From CAYLOC01 sp964385195 (GTDB lineage: Bacteria; Actinomycetota; Actinomycetes; Propionibacteriales; Nocardioidaceae): 5,360 nt of DNA. Position 1 is the stretch's first letter. Every line of letters begins with the position of its first letter. The stretch lies in the NCBI GenBank assembly GCA_964385195.1, contig CAYLOC010000198.1, positions 1-5,360 of the forward strand. The letters run 5' to 3'. Made by a program: the position numbers and the translations under genes. The notes under the pieces were generated by a model that ran no database searches, was not told the DNA's origin, and saw only the letters and a program-made list of their open reading frames with translations. This document shows, in pieces, positions 1 through 5,360 of the stretch.

Positions 1-40
1 GAGAGAACGGGCCCACTCAACTGAGAGAACGGGCCCACTC
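1..40. repeat. Perfect 18-bp direct repeat upstream of the TDT transporter gene
   Basis: The 18-base motif GAGAGAACGGGCCCACTC occurs at 1-18 and again, without mismatch, at 23-40, separated by AACT. The period is 22 bp, about two helical turns, so both copies would face the same side of the DNA. Each copy holds the palindromic core GGGCCC. The second copy ends 24 bases before the GTG start of the transporter gene. A paired operator is one reading and a local duplication is another. The first copy starts at the window edge, so more copies could lie upstream. Confidence 0.8.
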
Positions 41-50
41 GGCGGAGGGG

Positions 51-55
51 GGAGG
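51..55 (+). promoter_or_regulatory. Ribosome binding site that decides the transporter start
   Basis: GGAGG at 51-55, within the purine run 44-56, lies 9 bases before GTG at 65 and 15 bases before ATG at 71. The shorter, normal spacing favours GTG 65. A TANNNT-like hexamer TAGGGT at 59-64 would put a transcript start near 71, so a leaderless message from ATG 71 is a less likely alternative. Confidence 0.55.
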
Positions 56-64
56 ATTTAGGGT

Positions 65-1129
65 GTGGGGATGCTGCACGGCTTGGCTGACCGGGTCCGT
101 ACTGCCGTGTCCACCCTCGCGCCGGGGTACTTCGCGCTGGTCATGGCGACCGGCATCCTCTCGGTCGGGATGCACCTGCGGGGGTTCCAGGTGCTGTCCG
201 CCGTCTTGCTCGTCATCACGATCGCGGCCTTCGTGGTGCTGGTGGTGCTCTTCGCTGCCCGGATGGTGTGGTACTGGCGGGCGGTGGCTGAGGAGTTCCG
301 GGATCCGCAGCGCGGGTTCGGCTTCTTCACCGTGGTGGCCGGCACGAACGTGCTGGGCACCCGCCTCGGGCTCGCCGACGCCCATCCGATCACGGCCGGG
401 TTGTTGGTGTTCTCCGGGCTGTTGTGGGTCGTGCTCGGGTACGTCGTCCCCTGGACATCGGTACTGGGGCGTGCGGAACGGCCGGTGATCAAGTCCGCCA
501 ACGGCACCTGGTTCATCTGGGTCGTCGCCAGTCAGTCCGTGGCGACCGCTGCCGCAACGGTGGAGCCGGTCGCCGGCGTCGGGCAGCGGGAGGTGGCACT
601 GCTTGCCGTGGCGTCGTGGTCGATCGGGGTCTGTCTCTACCTGGCCGTGGGCATCCTGGTGACCGTACGGATGTTGGTCTATGAGCTGCGGCCCGAAGAC
701 CTCCGACCGCCGTATTGGGTCTCGATGGGGGCCCTGGCGATCACGATCCTGGCGGCGGCACGGATCGTCCAGATGGATGACGCGCCGATGGTCTCCGCCA
801 CCCGCGGCCTGATCGCGGGCGGAGCCGTCGTGCTGTGGGCGTTCGCCTCCTGGCTGTACCCGGTCCTCGTGGCGGCCGGGTGGTGGCGGCACGTCTACCA
901 CCGGGTTCCGTTGCGGTACGAGGCCACGTTGTGGAGCATCATCTTCCCGCTGGGCATGTACGCCGTGGCAAGCATCTACCTGGGGGAGGTGGACCGGCTC
1001 CCCGTGGTTCGCACCATCGGATCCATCGAGCTGTGGGTCGCGTTCGTCGCGTGGCTTGTCGCCCTCGTCGGCATGGCCGCCCATCTGTGGAACACCGTGG
1101 TCGCCGGCGGTCGCTCGCTGCCGCGGTGA
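65..1129 (+). CDS. TDT (TehA/Mae1/SLAC1) family membrane transporter
   Basis: This 354-residue integral membrane protein resembles the tellurite-resistance/C4-dicarboxylate transporter (TDT) family. The N-terminal stretch APGYFALVMATGILSVG (residues 19-35) is typical of the family. About ten hydrophobic helices can be read, near residues 20-37, 44-66, 86-102, 112-133, 146-166, 178-204, 218-233, 247-271, 287-305 and 322-342, which is the family's usual count and length. A FPLG motif (294-297) lies in helix nine, where family members carry a gating phenylalanine. Known members carry dicarboxylates (Mae1), anions (SLAC1, TehA) or sulfite (Ssu1); the substrate here cannot be read from sequence. 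The next gene follows in the same direction after 82 bp, but that gap carries its own AT-rich control region, so co-transcription is uncertain. The family call is secure; substrate and exact start (GTG 65 or ATG 71) are not. Confidence 0.88.
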   Translation: MGMLHGLADRVRTAVSTLAPGYFALVMATGILSVGMHLRGFQVLSAVLLVITIAAFVVLVVLFAARMVWYWRAVAEEFRDPQRGFGFFTVVAGTNVLGTRLGLADAHPITAGLLVFSGLLWVVLGYVVPWTSVLGRAERPVIKSANGTWFIWVVASQSVATAAATVEPVAGVGQREVALLAVASWSIGVCLYLAVGILVTVRMLVYELRPEDLRPPYWVSMGALAITILAAARIVQMDDAPMVSATRGLIAGGAVVLWAFASWLYPVLVAAGWWRHVYHRVPLRYEATLWSIIFPLGMYAVASIYLGEVDRLPVVRTIGSIELWVAFVAWLVALVGMAAHLWNTVVAGGRSLPR

Positions 1130-1138
1130 CCAGGGTCA
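1127..1138. promoter_or_regulatory. Small inverted repeat at the transporter stop codon
   Basis: TGACC-AG-GGTCA is a 5-bp inverted repeat with a 2-base centre. It overlaps the TGA stop of the transporter gene and lies 24 bp upstream of the TACACT hexamer in front of the MmgE/PrpD gene. It could be a small operator site. A stem this short with no T-run is a poor terminator, and chance occurrence is possible. Confidence 0.25.
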
Positions 1139-1161
1139 TAGCGCGAACCCGCCGCCGTGCG

Positions 1162-1200
1162 TACACTGGAATTATAAAACAAAAACGTTGCGTAATTACC
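1162..1200 (+). promoter_or_regulatory. AT-rich promoter/operator island before the MmgE/PrpD gene
   Basis: Bases 1167-1198 hold only 8 G or C in 32 positions, against about two-thirds in the surrounding DNA. TACACT at 1162-1167 fits the actinobacterial -10 consensus TANNNT and would give a leader of about 38 bases; TATAAA at 1173-1178 is an alternative. No convincing -35 hexamer is visible. An imperfect inverted repeat, GGAATTA (1168-1174) and TAATTACC (1193-1200), brackets the island, and AACGTT (1184-1189) is a perfect palindrome inside it. This layout suggests a repressor or activator site overlapping the promoter, probably for an inducible catabolic operon. The regulator is not in the window. 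Confidence 0.45.
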
Positions 1201-1205
1201 AGGAG
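1201..1205 (+). promoter_or_regulatory. Ribosome binding site that sets the MmgE/PrpD start
   Basis: AGGAG lies 6 bases before ATG 1212. The open frame continues back to 1056, but those codons overlap the transporter gene and read through the AT-rich control island. The site therefore selects ATG 1212 as the true start. Confidence 0.8.
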
Positions 1206-1211
1206 TGCGTC

Positions 1212-2615
1212 ATGGCAGAAGTTCACCAGCTCGCCGACTTCGTGACACGGGCCGACTACTCCCAGCTCAGTGGGGCGGCAGCCGAGCAGCTCAAGATCCG
1301 CGTGCTGGACACGCTCGGGGTCGCAATCGCAGCGCTGGATGCCGAGCCCACCCTCGCCGTACGTGGGTTGACCGAACGACTCGGCGGCAACGGGGCCGCC
1401 ACGCTCATCGGTGGCGGGTCGTCCGCGCCAGACCGCGCGGCCTTCTACAACACCGCGCTGAGCCGGTACCTGGACTTCATGGACAGCTACCTCGCTGCCG
1501 GGGAGACCAACCACCCGTCGGACAACCTCGGCGCCGTCCTTGCCGGCGCGGAGAGCGTCAACGCCTCCGGGCGGGACTTCCTCACCGCGCTCGCCGTCGC
1601 CTACCAGGTGCACACGCGGCTGTCGGATGTCGCGCCGGTGCGCGCCCGGGGCTTTGACCACACTGTCCAAGGGGCCTACGCCGTCGCCGCGTCGGTTGCG
1701 AAGGTGTTGGGACTGACCACGGCGCAGATCGCCAACGCGATCGCGATCTCCGGTACGGCGAACAACGCGCTGCGGGTGACCCGTACGGGAGACCTCTCCC
1801 ACTGGAAGGGCCTGGCCTATCCCCAGGTCGCCAAGGAGGGCACGCACGCCGCGCTACTCGCGCGCGCAGGGATCACCGGACCGTCGCTGGTCTTTGAAGG
1901 GAACAAGGGTTTCAAGCACACCATCTCCGGCGACTTCAGCATCGACTGGTCCGCCGAGGACCTGGAGAGCGTCCGCCGCACCATCGTCAAGAAGCACAAC
2001 GCCGAGATCCACTCCCAGTCCACTCTCGATGCGGCGATCGACATCGCCTCGCGCAACGGTTTCGACCCCACCCGGGTACGCCGAGTGCTGGTCACCACGT
2101 TCCAGGTTGCCTACGACATCATCGGCGGTGGGGAGGAGGGCGACAAGCGCTCCATCCGGACCAAGGAGGAGGCCGATCACTCGCTTCCGTACATGGTTGC
2201 GGTGGCGCTGCTCGACGGACAGGTCCATCCGCAGCAGTACCTGCCGGGCCGGATCACCGCCGGTGACGTGCAGCGGCTCCTCCGGCTGGTCGAGGTGCGT
2301 CCGGACGACTCGTTCTCCGCACGGTTCCCGGCCGAGATGCCCACCCGGGTCGACGTGGAGCTGACCGACGGAACCACGCTGAGCGCCAACGCCTCGGCGT
2401 ACAAGGGATTCGTCACCGACCCGCTGTCCTGGGAGGACGCGACCGCGAAGTACACCCGGCTGGTGGAGCCGTTCGCCGGAGCCGACTTCGCCCAGCGCAT
2501 CGCCGACGCCGTACGCCGCCTCGACGAGCTCCCGGTCTCCACCCTGACCCACCTGCTGGGGCAGGTCAGTCATGTGCGCACCCCGGCGCGGCGACCACTC
2601 GCGCATGCGGGGTAG
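1212..2615 (+). CDS. MmgE/PrpD family protein (hydro-lyase, decarboxylase or epimerase type)
   Basis: A 467-residue cytoplasmic protein with the length and layout of the MmgE/PrpD family: an N-terminal helical domain (about 5-260) followed by the smaller alpha/beta domain. Family members include 2-methylcitrate dehydratase (PrpD), cis-aconitate decarboxylase (CAD/IRG1) and iminodisuccinate epimerase. Visible hallmarks are LDFMDSY (87-93), NHPSDN (100-105), GFDH (147-150), HWKG (197-200), KHNAEIHSQ (261-269) and ADHSLPY (321-327). D91, H101, H150, K199 and H267 match in order and spacing the active-site Asp/His/His/Lys/His that I recall for CAD, so an active enzyme is likely. The start is fixed by the AGGAG site. 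The gene is followed after 47 bp by the ComA-like gene, so the two are probably one operon. No methylcitrate synthase or methylisocitrate lyase gene is present, so a role in the propionate cycle is not supported. The family is certain; the substrate is unknown. Confidence 0.93.
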   Translation: MAEVHQLADFVTRADYSQLSGAAAEQLKIRVLDTLGVAIAALDAEPTLAVRGLTERLGGNGAATLIGGGSSAPDRAAFYNTALSRYLDFMDSYLAAGETNHPSDNLGAVLAGAESVNASGRDFLTALAVAYQVHTRLSDVAPVRARGFDHTVQGAYAVAASVAKVLGLTTAQIANAIAISGTANNALRVTRTGDLSHWKGLAYPQVAKEGTHAALLARAGITGPSLVFEGNKGFKHTISGDFSIDWSAEDLESVRRTIVKKHNAEIHSQSTLDAAIDIASRNGFDPTRVRRVLVTTFQVAYDIIGGGEEGDKRSIRTKEEADHSLPYMVAVALLDGQVHPQQYLPGRITAGDVQRLLRLVEVRPDDSFSARFPAEMPTRVDVELTDGTTLSANASAYKGFVTDPLSWEDATAKYTRLVEPFAGADFAQRIADAVRRLDELPVSTLTHLLGQVSHVRTPARRPLAHAG

Positions 2616-2662
2616 CCGCTCGTCTCCGCGTCGTACCCACCACCACACAGAAGGGAGCCATC

Positions 2663-3490
2663 ATGGCCCACACCAGTTTCGACTTCATTCCTCGCGCCTA
2701 CCGTCCGGACAAGCCCCGCACCTACGGGCTGACCGAGGCGCGCGCCCCCTACTACTCGACGTACGGAACCCGGCACCTCGCCGACGTGCTCGACGTCGCC
2801 GGTCAGTGGGTGGACGGCATCAAGTGGGCCGGCGGCTCGTTCGCGCTCCTGCCCCCCGAGCAGGTCCGCGCCTTCAACGACCTCGCCCACGAGCACGACG
2901 CCTACGTCTCCTCCGGCGGGTGGTTGGAGACCGTGCTGCGGTACGGGCCAGACGCCGTCACCCACTACCTCAAGGAGGCCAAGGAGGTCGGCTTCGACGT
3001 CATCGAGATCTCCACGGGATTCATCTCCGTCCCGACCAATGGTCTGCTGCGACTGGTGGAGCAGGTCACCGGCGCTGGCCTCAAGGCCAAGCCCGAGCTC
3101 GGAATCCAGTTCGGCTCCGGCGGTGACTCCACGATCGCCGAACTCGCCGCCGAGTCGAAGAAGGACGTGGGCGACCTCGTCGACCGGGGGCGGAAGGCGC
3201 TCGAAGCCGGCGCGGACATCATCATGATCGAGTCCGAAGGCATCACCGAGAACGTCGCGGAGTGGAACACCGGCGCGGCGGCGGCCATCATCAACGGACT
3301 GGGGCTGGAGAACGTGATGTTCGAAGCCGCCGACCCGCTCGTCTTCGAGTGGTACATCAAGAACTACGGCAACGAGGTCAACCTGTTCGTCGACCACTCG
3401 CAGGTGCTCCAGTTGGAGGGACTCCGGCAGAACATCTGGGGCAACAAGTCGACGTGGGGTCGCATCGCCAACCCTGCACCGACGGCGTGA
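2663..3490 (+). CDS. Phosphosulfolactate synthase (ComA) family protein, HSA32-like
   Basis: A 275-residue protein of the ComA family, whose founding enzyme adds sulfite to phosphoenolpyruvate to give phosphosulfolactate in a Mg-dependent TIM barrel. Barrel strands and conserved sites can be followed: DGIKWAGGS (51-59), YVSSGG (81-86), FDVIEIS (111-117), KAKPELG (141-147), AGADIIMIESEGI (182-194), VMFEAADP (218-225) and VNLFVDHSQV (239-248) ending in LEGLRQNIWG (251-260). K54, E115, K143, E145, E190 and E221 are plausible catalytic or metal-site residues. The segments RPDKPRTYGLTEARAP (14-29), EWYIKNYG (229-236) and VNLFVDHSQV resemble, from memory, plant HSA32 more than archaeal ComA; the RGLT start motif recalled for archaeal ComA is YGLT here (21-24). 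A strong site, AAGGGAG at 2651-2657, precedes ATG. No ComB, ComC or ComDE gene is nearby, so coenzyme M synthesis is not supported. The true reaction is unproven. Confidence 0.9.
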   Translation: MAHTSFDFIPRAYRPDKPRTYGLTEARAPYYSTYGTRHLADVLDVAGQWVDGIKWAGGSFALLPPEQVRAFNDLAHEHDAYVSSGGWLETVLRYGPDAVTHYLKEAKEVGFDVIEISTGFISVPTNGLLRLVEQVTGAGLKAKPELGIQFGSGGDSTIAELAAESKKDVGDLVDRGRKALEAGADIIMIESEGITENVAEWNTGAAAAIINGLGLENVMFEAADPLVFEWYIKNYGNEVNLFVDHSQVLQLEGLRQNIWGNKSTWGRIANPAPTA

Positions 3491-3496
3491 CTCCGG

Positions 3497-3516
3497 CCCC
3501 GTCACCAGTGGGGTTT
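3497..3516 (+). terminator. Weak candidate terminator after the ComA-like gene
   Basis: CCCC (3497-3500) can pair with GGGG (3510-3513) across a 9-base loop, followed by TTT. The stem is short and the T-run is only three bases. It lies between two probable operons, which is the only other support. Confidence 0.2.
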
Positions 3517-3527
3517 GGCGCGCCGAG

Positions 3528-3533
3528 TAACGT
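3528..3533 (+). promoter_or_regulatory. Candidate -10 box for a leaderless SCO transcript
   Basis: TAACGT matches the actinobacterial -10 pattern TANNNT and ends 7 bases before GTG 3541, so transcription could begin at or next to the start codon. No good -35 hexamer is seen at the expected distance. The absence of a Shine-Dalgarno site before this gene, unlike the others here, supports the reading. Confidence 0.35.
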
Positions 3534-3540
3534 TGAACGA

Positions 3541-4347
3541 GTGAGCAGAGTGTGTACGTCGAAGGGCGTGCGCACTCTTCTCGTTGTCGTGGCCGCCCTT
3601 GCGCTTGTCGCCGGCTGCGGATCCTCATCGTCCGGAGGGCCGTCGGCACCGGGCCACAACGTAGGCACGAAACTGTCCGACCCCGCGCCGGTTCCGGACC
3701 GTCTCGCGAACATGAACCTCACCGACTACCGGGGGCACCACGTCTCCTTGGACTCCTTCTCCGGCAAGACCGTCGTGATCTCCGACATCATGACCCTGTG
3801 TCAGGAGACGTGCCCGATGGAGACCGCCGACCTGGTCTCCGCCGCGCGGCGGGTCGACCACGCCGGCCTGACCGGCAAGGTCGAGTTCCTCACCGTCACC
3901 GTTGACCCGCACCGGGACACTCCCAAGCGGCTCGCGGCGTACCGGAAGTTCTTCGCCCAGCCCGGTGACCTGCCGAACTGGGATCTGCTCACGGGCAAGC
4001 CGGCGGCGCTGAAGCGCCTGTGGAAGTACTTCGGCGTCTTCGTCAAACGGACTCCGGAGGATTCACCCCCCGGTATCGACTGGTTGACCCACAAGCCGCT
4101 GACCTACGACATCGCCCACGGCGACCAGGTCATCTTCCTCGACGGCAAGACCCGTGAGCGGTTCGTGATCTCCGGACACGCCGACCTCCCCGACCCTTCA
4201 CAGTTGCCGAAGACCCTGGACCAGTTCCTCAACGCCGAGGGCCGAAAGAACCTCCATCACCCGGGACCGCTGGCGTGGAAGCCGCAGCAGGTTGAGAAGG
4301 TGGTCGCCTGGCTGAGCGACACACCCATGCGGGAGCTCACCGACTGA
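3541..4347 (+). CDS. SCO1/SenC family copper-binding lipoprotein
   Basis: A 268-residue exported lipoprotein of the SCO1/SenC thioredoxin-fold family, which carries copper to the CuA site of cytochrome c oxidase or acts as a thiol-redox protein outside the membrane. The N-terminus has a basic region (K8, R11), a hydrophobic core (12-24) and a lipobox LVAGC with C26 as the lipidated residue, then a Ser/Gly linker. The copper site is complete: C87 and C91 in TLCQETCP (85-92) and H193 in DIAHGDQVIFLDG (190-202). The stretch VDPHRDTPKRLAAY (121-134) is also typical. The open frame runs back to 3262 inside the previous gene; GTG 3541 is chosen because it gives a complete lipoprotein signal. No clear Shine-Dalgarno site lies before it, but TAACGT at 3528-3533 is placed for a leaderless transcript. 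GTG 3550 is an alternative start. The pirin gene follows after 25 bp. Confidence 0.92.
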   Translation: MSRVCTSKGVRTLLVVVAALALVAGCGSSSSGGPSAPGHNVGTKLSDPAPVPDRLANMNLTDYRGHHVSLDSFSGKTVVISDIMTLCQETCPMETADLVSAARRVDHAGLTGKVEFLTVTVDPHRDTPKRLAAYRKFFAQPGDLPNWDLLTGKPAALKRLWKYFGVFVKRTPEDSPPGIDWLTHKPLTYDIAHGDQVIFLDGKTRERFVISGHADLPDPSQLPKTLDQFLNAEGRKNLHHPGPLAWKPQQVEKVVAWLSDTPMRELTD

Positions 4348-4372
4348 GGCACTCTCCCGGAAGGAGCCGTGG

Positions 4373-5350
4373 ATGAGCAACCTGGAGACGAAGCCTCCGG
4401 AGGTCGCGTGCTCCTCGGAGGCTGGCCCGCATCCGGAGATCCTTCGTCCCCGGTCCGTCCCGTTGGGCGGACCACGGGCGATGACCGTACGTCGGACACT
4501 TCCGCAGCGCGGGAAGACCCTCATCGGGGCCTGGTGCTTCCTCGACCACTACGGTCCCGACGATGTCGCGGCGACCGGCGGAATGCGTGTGCCCGGCCAC
4601 CCGCACACCGGCCTGCAGACCGTGTCCTGGCTGTTCGACGGTGAGATCGAACACCGGGACACCACCGGCGTACACGCCGACGTGCGCCCCGGCGAGCTGA
4701 ACCTCATGACGGCCGGCGCCGGCATCGCGCACTCGGAGTACTCCGCCGCGGACACGGCCGTTCTGCACGGCGTGCAACTGTGGGTAGCGCTGCCGGCCGC
4801 GGACCGGTTCACCGAGGCGCGGTTCGACCACTATGTCCCGCCGGTCACCGAGCACGAGGGCGTCCAGGTACGGGTGTTCCTCGGTGACCTGCACGGTGAG
4901 CATGCGCCGGTACCGACGTACAGCCCGCTGCTGGGTGCGGAGATCTCCCTGCTGGCCGGGAAGTCCACCACGTTCGATGTCGAACCGGCTTACGAACATG
5001 GTGTCCTCGTCGACACCGGGCAGGTCCGCGTGGGTTCGGTTTCCGGCGTGGCCGGTGACTTGGTGTATCACCCACCCGGTACCCGCCGCCTCTCCCTGGT
5101 GGCTGCCGACGACGCACCCGCGCGGGTCCTGCTGCTCGGCGGGGAGCCCCTCGGTGAGCAGATCGTGATGTGGTGGAACTTCATCGGCCGCAGCCATGAC
5201 GAGATCGTGCAGTTCCGCGAGCAGTGGCAGGCCGAACGCTCCGCGAGCGTTCCGGTCGAGCAGGTCCAGTACGGCGACTTCCCGGCCGCGTGGGAGGAGA
5301 CCCTCGCCGCCCCGCCGATGCCGAACGCGCGGCTCCGACTCCGGGACTGA
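4373..5350 (+). CDS. Pirin family protein (cupin-fold metalloprotein)
   Basis: A 325-residue cytoplasmic bicupin of the pirin family. The N-terminal cupin carries the family signature: HPHTGLQTVSW (76-86), DGEIEHRD (89-96), LMTAGAGIAHSE (111-122). H76, H78, H120 and E122 match the four iron ligands of human pirin in order and spacing, so metal binding is likely. The C-terminal cupin ends with GGEPLGEQIVMWWNFIG (256-272), also typical. Some pirins have quercetin dioxygenase activity and others act as redox-sensing partners of regulatory or metabolic proteins; nothing here decides between these. The start is well supported by AAGGAG (4361-4366), 6 bases before ATG. The gene lies 25 bp after the SCO gene and probably shares its mRNA. 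The stop codon lies 10 bases before the window end, so a further operon gene may follow. Confidence 0.95.
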   Translation: MSNLETKPPEVACSSEAGPHPEILRPRSVPLGGPRAMTVRRTLPQRGKTLIGAWCFLDHYGPDDVAATGGMRVPGHPHTGLQTVSWLFDGEIEHRDTTGVHADVRPGELNLMTAGAGIAHSEYSAADTAVLHGVQLWVALPAADRFTEARFDHYVPPVTEHEGVQVRVFLGDLHGEHAPVPTYSPLLGAEISLLAGKSTTFDVEPAYEHGVLVDTGQVRVGSVSGVAGDLVYHPPGTRRLSLVAADDAPARVLLLGGEPLGEQIVMWWNFIGRSHDEIVQFREQWQAERSASVPVEQVQYGDFPAAWEETLAAPPMPNARLRLRD

Positions 5351-5360
5351 CCGGCGGCGG

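Noticed and set aside
1..40. CRISPR array
   Set aside because: Two 18-base copies with a 4-base spacer are far from CRISPR geometry, and no cas gene is present.
17..1084. Long open frame of 355 codons on the - strand opposite the transporter gene
   Set aside because: Its product is rich in Arg, His, Pro, Gly and Asp with no recognisable domain, which is typical of the antisense of a high-GC gene. The + strand frame encodes a clear membrane protein family.
65..1129. A dedicated tellurite-resistance gene
   Set aside because: Tellurite resistance is a legacy family name. No tellurite methyltransferase (TehB-like) or other ter gene is nearby, so only transporter family membership is supported.
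1056..1211. N-terminal extension of the MmgE/PrpD protein by 52 codons
   Set aside because: The extension overlaps the transporter gene and reads through the AT-rich control island, while ATG 1212 has a good Shine-Dalgarno site and begins at the usual family N-terminus.
1212..2615. Naming the gene prpD of the methylcitrate cycle
   Set aside because: No methylcitrate synthase or methylisocitrate lyase is adjacent, and the family covers several different reactions.
2663..3490. Coenzyme M biosynthesis gene
   Set aside because: None of the later pathway genes (ComB, ComC, ComDE, or the bacterial Xcb lyase set) is visible, and the sequence leans toward the HSA32 branch.
3262..3540. N-terminal extension of the SCO protein into the ComA-like gene
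   Set aside because: It would bury the lipoprotein signal peptide in the middle of the protein, and the extra residues are an out-of-frame reading of the upstream gene.
2570..3649. Long open frame of 359 codons on the - strand opposite the ComA-like gene
   Set aside because: It spans two + strand genes and their gap, has a low-complexity composition and no family motif. It is a shadow of the G/C-rich third positions.
4337..5197. Open frame of 286 codons on the - strand opposite the pirin gene
   Set aside because: It has no recognisable motif and overlaps a textbook pirin with all four metal ligands.

Overview
The window is high-GC DNA, roughly two-thirds G+C by eye. Codon third positions are G/C-rich, start codons are ATG or GTG, and most Shine-Dalgarno sites are purine-rich. 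Together with the protein families this suggests an actinobacterium, probably a soil-type actinomycete; the genus cannot be read from the sequence. All five real genes lie on the + strand and fill almost the whole window. No RNA gene, CRISPR array, insertion sequence or integrase is visible, and no gap between genes exceeds about 85 bases.

Region 1 (1-1129): a perfect 18-bp direct repeat at the left edge leads into a ten-helix membrane protein of the TDT/TehA-Mae1-SLAC1 family. This family moves dicarboxylates, anions and, in fungal Ssu1, sulfite.

Region 2 (1130-3490): a strikingly AT-rich control island precedes a likely two-gene operon. It encodes a MmgE/PrpD-family protein with a complete catalytic set, followed 47 bp later by a protein of the phosphosulfolactate synthase (ComA) family. 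The second protein looks closer to the plant heat-stress protein HSA32 than to archaeal ComA. The other coenzyme M genes are absent, so the substrate of the pair is unknown. With a TDT transporter upstream, one inferred scheme is metabolism of an unsaturated or sulfonated carboxylic acid: the ComA-like protein adds or removes a nucleophile such as sulfite, the MmgE/PrpD protein acts as hydro-lyase, decarboxylase or epimerase, and the transporter moves the acid or sulfite.

Region 3 (3491-5350): a second likely operon encodes a secreted SCO1/SenC-type lipoprotein with an intact copper site, then a pirin with an intact metal site. The SCO gene may be translated from a leaderless mRNA. The pair fits metal or redox handling and respiratory oxidase assembly, but no oxidase genes are in view. 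The most interesting element is the uncharacterised MmgE/PrpD plus ComA/HSA32-like pair and its AT-rich control region.
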